Program-made: the position numbers and the translations under genes
Notes under the pieces: generated by a model
What the model saw: only the letters and a program-made list of their open reading frames with translations
What the model was told of the DNA's origin: nothing
Database searches by the model: none
Shown here: positions 25,676 through 64,000 of the stretch, piece after piece
Layout: each line of letters opens with the position of its first letter
How positions within the stretch are numbered: position 1 is the stretch's first letter
Assembly: GCA_037179385.1 (NCBI GenBank)
Contig: CM074179.1
Location: forward strand, 29,146,046-29,210,045
Origin: Holothuria scabra
Lineage: Eukaryota; Echinodermata; Holothuroidea; Aspidochirotida; Holothuriidae
Direction of reading: 5' to 3'
Length of the DNA: 64,000 nt

Positions 25676-26245
25676 ATGGGAACACTTAATCGCGTTAATA
25701 AGTAATCTTTGTACAGTAAAGGTACAGAGTTTGTTAATTTATACAGACACTAGCACGTTATCGATGAGGTATTCAACACGTTAAAGGGCAAGCGCAGTCA
25801 CCCAACTTGAATTAGTGTAGTAAGCTGTCCTGTTTCATGATTGGCTGTTGAGAGTCATGTGAACACATTTTTCCTCCTCTGATGTAAAACTTACTAGAAA
25901 TTAGAGTTAAGTTACCTTGAATACGCAAAATTGAAGTCATAACATATAACGGAAGATAGTTTGAAGAGAAATAAGACAAAAACTGTGACATTTAGTTGTT
26001 GATTCAAAATAAGTTTGGGGAAGGCTCTTGAACTTTGAGGTGTATTTTTTAACGTCAGGTTGTGTTAAAGCATGGGATTAACACAGTCATGAGTTCACAT
26101 CAGTAACACCTCAACATGTTAATTGCCACATCGATAACGTGTCAAATGTGTAAATAAAGAAAAAAGTTTTATACCTCTACTGTACAAAGATTATCCATTA
26201 ACACGTTCAAGTGTTAAATTAAGTGTTACGTGTCATGCTTTACAG
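25676..26245. mobile_element. Foldback element interrupted by a nested MITE
   Basis: Left arm 25676-25784 (AATCTTTGTACAGTAAAGGT, CACGTTATCGATGAGG) is complemented in the right arm 26044-26245 (ACCTCTACTGTACAAAGATT, CATCGATAACGTG). Between them lies a complete MITE family B copy at 25785-26036, so the older element was split by a later insertion. Confidence 0.68.
25785..26036 (+). mobile_element. TTAA-type MITE, family B, nested copy
   Basis: Starts after TTAA (25781-25784) with AGGGCAAGCGCAGTCACCCA and ends near AAGGCTCTTGAACTTTG. Internal CATGATTGGCTGTTGAGAGT is shared with the 20506 copy. Confidence 0.7.
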
Positions 26246-27022
26246 TGAAGATAAGAGGGATCAATGGTGCAGCCATATGGACATTGTAATTCCTACAAAA
26301 TGATGGTAGTGCCGATGTTTATGTAGAGGGTCTATAGCACGCGATCGTCCTCACTAGAAGGAGTCATTTGGCAATACGAAACTACTTGCATGAAGCCTAT
26401 TGCGCGATGTTTATAGCAATGTATCATGGGCACGGTTCATGCACCACGGTTCAAGTGAAAAGCTGTTCTTCGCTAATAGCTGAAAGCACCAACAACATAT
26501 GTTAATGAATTTAAAGCTAATGGACTGGGATTCGACTGGACTTGGTGTCGGAGTCCACAATTGTCAAATTCTGATTCAAATCTCACACCATAAAATACAG
26601 AATTTAATTCCGGATTTGTGTCTACGTCAGGCCTTACAAATCACCGCCCATGAAAAATCACATGGACAAGTACAATGCACGAACGCATATCTCTCTGAGT
26701 GTGGGTTACATGCATTAAAATAGTTTATATGCATTAAGGTAGATTAAAAATGAAAGGAAGCAAACGATATTTATGGGAACAGACTCAGAGGGCAGATAGC
26801 AAGATGGAAAGTATGGAAAATTACTTTAATGAAGAAAACAGATTCAGATACTGAAGATATGGTCCCAGTGATCGCAAATGAGGCATTTAAACGGAATCGA
26901 GACGTGCTTCGACACCTCATGATTTTCACATATTAGATGACCTATGATATATGCTTCTCTCTTCTATTAGAGTATTAGCGCGGTTCCAAATTTCCATCAG
27001 TATCTTAGTACACCAACCAGTT
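26246..27022. promoter_or_regulatory. Region upstream of gene 2 start
   Basis: Must hold or lie near the 5' UTR and promoter of gene 2, unless there is a remote non-coding exon. I see no convincing TATA box or initiator, so this is positional inference only. Confidence 0.25.
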
Positions 27023-60710
<33,688 letters not shown>

Positions 60711-63001
60711 CCTTGTACGCCGACGATTATAATTACCACCTTAGAAATCAATGAAGAGAAGGCTTTAAGATTTCTGGATGATCCATATAAAAGTTTAAGC
60801 CGTTCAGTTTAGTTGATAAGACTTCAGCTTATAGGTCGATTTTAAAGTATGTACCATACTGTATAAAACGGAGTGGTCAGTTTATTGCCGTGACGTCCTA
60901 AATGCTTGAAGACGAGCAAAATGTTATTTAGTTCAATACCTTCAAGTTGTCAATTCGGACAAAAGATCGTTCAATCAATAACAGTATACACTCTTTTATT
61001 GATGGAGATTAAACTTCAACATATTTTTAGCAAAGCAAAACAAAACCGGTTTCATGCTCCATTGATGAAAAGTGCGCCTTCTACATAACATATGTTAGTG
61101 AAATGGGGTTCTAGGCCTCACGTTTACAACTAAACTTAATGTATGATCATAGTATATACTTAACGTATTATACGGGTTATCACTACAGCAACAAGTTAAT
61201 ATTTTAAGCTTAAATCAAAATAAGGAAAAAGCAAGACTGATCAAAAGGGAAAGTCAAGAAAGCATTTTCACTACAAAACTATGGCGAGATAATCAGGTGT
61301 TAAAAACTGCTGGGGCCTGGGAACAATGAATTTTGATTAAAGTTAAAGGGAGGTTCTTTCATGGCATGATAGAAAGTTTCACTTGTAAATATGACACCAA
61401 AAGTAGTTAGTACCACTTAAATATGAGCATGAATGTAACTTTTAGTTTCGCTGTCTATTCATGTGAAACCATAACAATCGTTCATTTCCTCTGAAGTATT
61501 TTGTTATTGTATACCTCAATGCAAAGAAAAAATCTAAAAATAAATATTATTTTCCCGATTGACTGCTACATTAACTACAGTTTTGAGAATGCATCCGCAT
61601 ATATGTTTTGGGTTCGGTGGTAAATGTGGGAAAGGGAAAAATCCCCCAAACAACAACAGGAGCTTGTCGCCATGCATGCGTGTTTTAATGTTCTTGAAAT
61701 GTTTTAAATACCGTGTAGATATTGCATCTCAGCCCACCTAAAAAGCTGAAAAGGAGGGACAATGTCTCCCCCCGGCAAATACCTGCCCATTCCTCTGCAT
61801 AGGGGTCGGGACGGATCGTGAAAATTTGCCCATTTGCTATTTATCATATTATCAAATGATATAGAGTCCTTTTTGTAAGCCAGAACAACAAAGGTTCACA
61901 CAATTTTGTCTCACGGTTATTTAAATGTTTTTTCTCAGTTACGAAAACTTAAGATTTTTTTTCTGAAAGCATGCACTTTGATATTATATAAAAGACAATT
62001 TTGTATTGGGTTAAACCAATGGTGCATAATAAATTGCATAAATAATTGATTGGTACATATATGATAAACGGTGGCAAACCTTAAGTGGTATACTTTGAAT
62101 GGTGAAATATGAGGAACATCTTCAAATTTCAAAAATTTTTAAACTGTTGAACTTGAAAATTATCTTATTTTCTTGTGCATGGGAAGCAAATGATATAGAG
62201 GGCGTTGGCCAAAATAATTTAATTTGGGTCTTAGAATTATGCAAAAACCAATTTACGTAGGTTACTCAAGACTTGTGAAAGATGCATTAGATAAAACGAG
62301 AATGTAATTTATTTGAATTGTTAATCACTGAAGTGTCAAGATGTTGGTTTGCAACATTATTCAACATTTGAACGATAGTTATGACCTAGATCGGGTTGCT
62401 GAAGTAAAGTAAGACATATTTTAGGCCTAGGTTTTCAATGAAATGTTTATAATGGAGTAACGTTGATTTTGCGTGACCACATTTTTTTTTTTGAGATTTA
62501 AATGTTGCAAAACCAGACTACATTTTAGTTACGTTAGATGCAGAGGTTCTATTTATCAGAGGAGGGAGTGTGTTTTTGCTATAGTTTGAGCCTACAGGAA
62601 ATTAATTCCATTAGTTTTAAATATAATAAATATTTTAAAGGGAATTCATAATTCACCGTTAGAAGAGACCCTCGGTTATACAAATGCAGAAACCTTTCAA
62701 AATTTAGACAATAATTAAACATTGTTGAAAGGGTTGTATATTTAATGTTTGGATAAACTTCAGTTGAGTAGATATTAAAGCCTTAACTTTGTTAATATTA
62801 TTGGTTTCAGGCTAGCACCAGTGTTGTTGCAGGTAATGTCAGTTCCGTACAGGCTCGTGAAGAGTACATACTTACACAGAAAGGCCTCTCCTGATCTTTG
62901 AATTTTCAAGAAAGACAAGATCATACTAAGATTACTACTCTTTCTGTACTCATTTTAGTATCTAAAGTCGAGATTGCTGGAACGAAAGTCAATATTACAG
63001 G
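60711..63001. other. 3' UTR and flank of gene 2, nothing else recognised
   Basis: The start of this stretch is presumably the 3' UTR. Beyond about 61560 there are only short, non-protein-like frames. Confidence 0.45.
61539..61544 (+). promoter_or_regulatory. Candidate polyadenylation signal of gene 2
   Basis: First canonical AATAAA I see on the coding strand after the stop at 60710, giving a 3' UTR of about 830 bases. A variant ATTAAA near 61007 is an alternative. Confidence 0.35.
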
Positions 63002-63230
63002 CAGTGGCGTAGCCAGGATCATTTAACGGGGGACAAACATACTGAAAGACTATCTAAGCGGAACGCCACCATCAGTTGGCGCGAAGCGTACAGAAAATTT
63101 TGAAATATCGCGAGCCCTCAGACAGCGGGAAATGGCATTTCCCAGGCTTGTAAGTAGAGTTTAAGCAGTCGTCAATTTGAACTATCTTTTGCAATAAAAT
63201 GTTCACTTCAATAAAAAATGAGTCAATTGC
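63002..63230 (+). mobile_element. AGTGGCGTAG-family repeat, left-end copy
   Basis: CAGTGGCGTAGCCAGGATCA, then CTAAGCGGAACGCCACCATC and GGAAATGGCATTTCCCAGGC, followed by GCAATAAAATGTTCACTTCA as in the 34571-35560 element. Its right end is not evident. Confidence 0.62.
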
Positions 63231-63582
63231 AGAAAGATCAGAAAGTTTCCAAATAAGCCACAAAGACGTCACAAGGTTCTTGTTGTGGGGATGGGACAAA
63301 GTCGACAAATCGTCTCCATTCTTAATCGCCGTCTTAGTGGCTGGGAATAAGGTGAAGAGGGTTTGTATGAGGGTAAATTTGATAAATTTAGGCCGAATAG
63401 TGGGGATGATGATCAACAGCTGATAAAGATTTATCAAAGGGAACATTTTCTACACGCACAGCTGGATCAAATTGAGAAACATGAAAAAAATCTCAATCAT
63501 GAATGTAACTTGCGAAAAAGTAGAAACATACTAGTTACAATCGATGTTACCCAATAAAATGTACACTGTCCACTATAAAGGT

Positions 63583-64000
63583 AGTATCTCACAAAGAATG
63601 CGTACGGTTTGCGACCGGTTTGCGACTAAAATTCGCGTGGTTTGCAAAATGTTAGCAAAACTGTCGCACGTCTGTCGCGCAATTCGCAGAGGTCGCAAAA
63701 GCTTCGCAAGCAGTTTTGAACATGTTCAAAAAATTTTCTGCGACTAATTTGCGAAAGATCAAACGCGAGATGTTAGCAAAGTGTTCGCAAAGCGTTATCA
63801 CTAATGTCGCACTAACATCGCCCGTTTTGTGAATCCTAACTGGGTCGGATTTGCTTTTCTTTTCGCACGACATTAGTGAGAAGTTATTGCGAAATTAGCG
63901 CGAAGTTAGTACGAAGTTAGTGCTAATATTTCGCGACTGTTTGAAGGTCATGTTTGGACGTGAAACATACTCGCGCATGACGTGCGTATGTCGCACATAC
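63583..64000. mobile_element. Repeat rich in TTCGCGA / TTGCGAC words, runs off the window
   Basis: Starts near GTAGTATCTCACAAAGAATG and continues with more than a dozen TTGCGAC, TTCGCAA, GTCGCAC and ATTAGTGCGA variants on both strands. Looks like the body of a foldback or MITE whose right end lies beyond 64000. No coding potential. Confidence 0.55.

Noticed and set aside
26951..27022. Upstream in-frame ATG as the true start of gene 2
   Set aside because: It would add 24 mixed residues before the hydrophobic core; the ATG at 27023 has a better context and a standard signal peptide length.

Overview
This window is eukaryotic, intron-rich nuclear DNA from an animal. It is AT-rich by eye and holds long introns with GT..AG boundaries, many short inverted-repeat transposons, tRNA-derived SINEs, Penelope-like (GIY-YIG) retroelement fragments and decayed non-LTR reverse transcriptases. 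Dense TAGGCCTA / AACGTTAGGCCTA strings near the left end and the repeat mix suggest a marine invertebrate deuterostome, most likely an echinoderm (possibly a sea cucumber). The taxon is an inference, not something I can prove here.

Layout. (1) 1-8365: transposon-rich DNA. (2) 8366-10456, + strand: the last two coding exons of a partial gene (gene 1) whose 5' part lies upstream of the window or is missing. (3) 10457-27022: about 16.5 kb of intergenic DNA with MITEs, foldback hairpins, a TTGTCAC minisatellite present as an inverted pair, and a nested transposon pair just upstream of gene 2. (4) 27023-60710, + strand: one gene (gene 2) that I could assemble exon by exon into an uninterrupted 19-exon, 1070-codon reading frame. 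(5) 60711-64000: 3' flank and repeats.

Gene 2 encodes a signal peptide, a cysteine-capped LRR N-terminus (C-x5-C-x-C-x10-C), about 14 leucine-rich repeats, a cysteine-rich GCC2/GCC3 (ephrin-receptor-like/TNFR-like) stalk, and a polytopic membrane region of roughly seven to nine hydrophobic segments with a short cytoplasmic-type tail. Nearly every LRR is one exon of 69-72 bp bounded by phase-2 introns. Gene 1 ends with two exons of the same sizes (127 bp, then the stop exon) and phases, and 31 of 42 residues of the 127-bp exon match gene 2. The window therefore catches two members of a head-to-tail tandem family of LRR / cysteine-rich / multi-pass receptors. No ligand or signalling partner can be read from the sequence.

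Gene 2 introns carry most of the mobile DNA: two Penelope-like fragments, a well-formed minus-strand hammerhead ribozyme, two SINE copies ending in long (TA)n tails in intron 1, nested inverted-repeat elements inside a (CAGT)n array in intron 2, CR1/L2-like and L1-like reverse transcriptase remains in intron 6, a hAT-type MITE in intron 8, and an R2/NeSL-like endonuclease fragment in intron 11.
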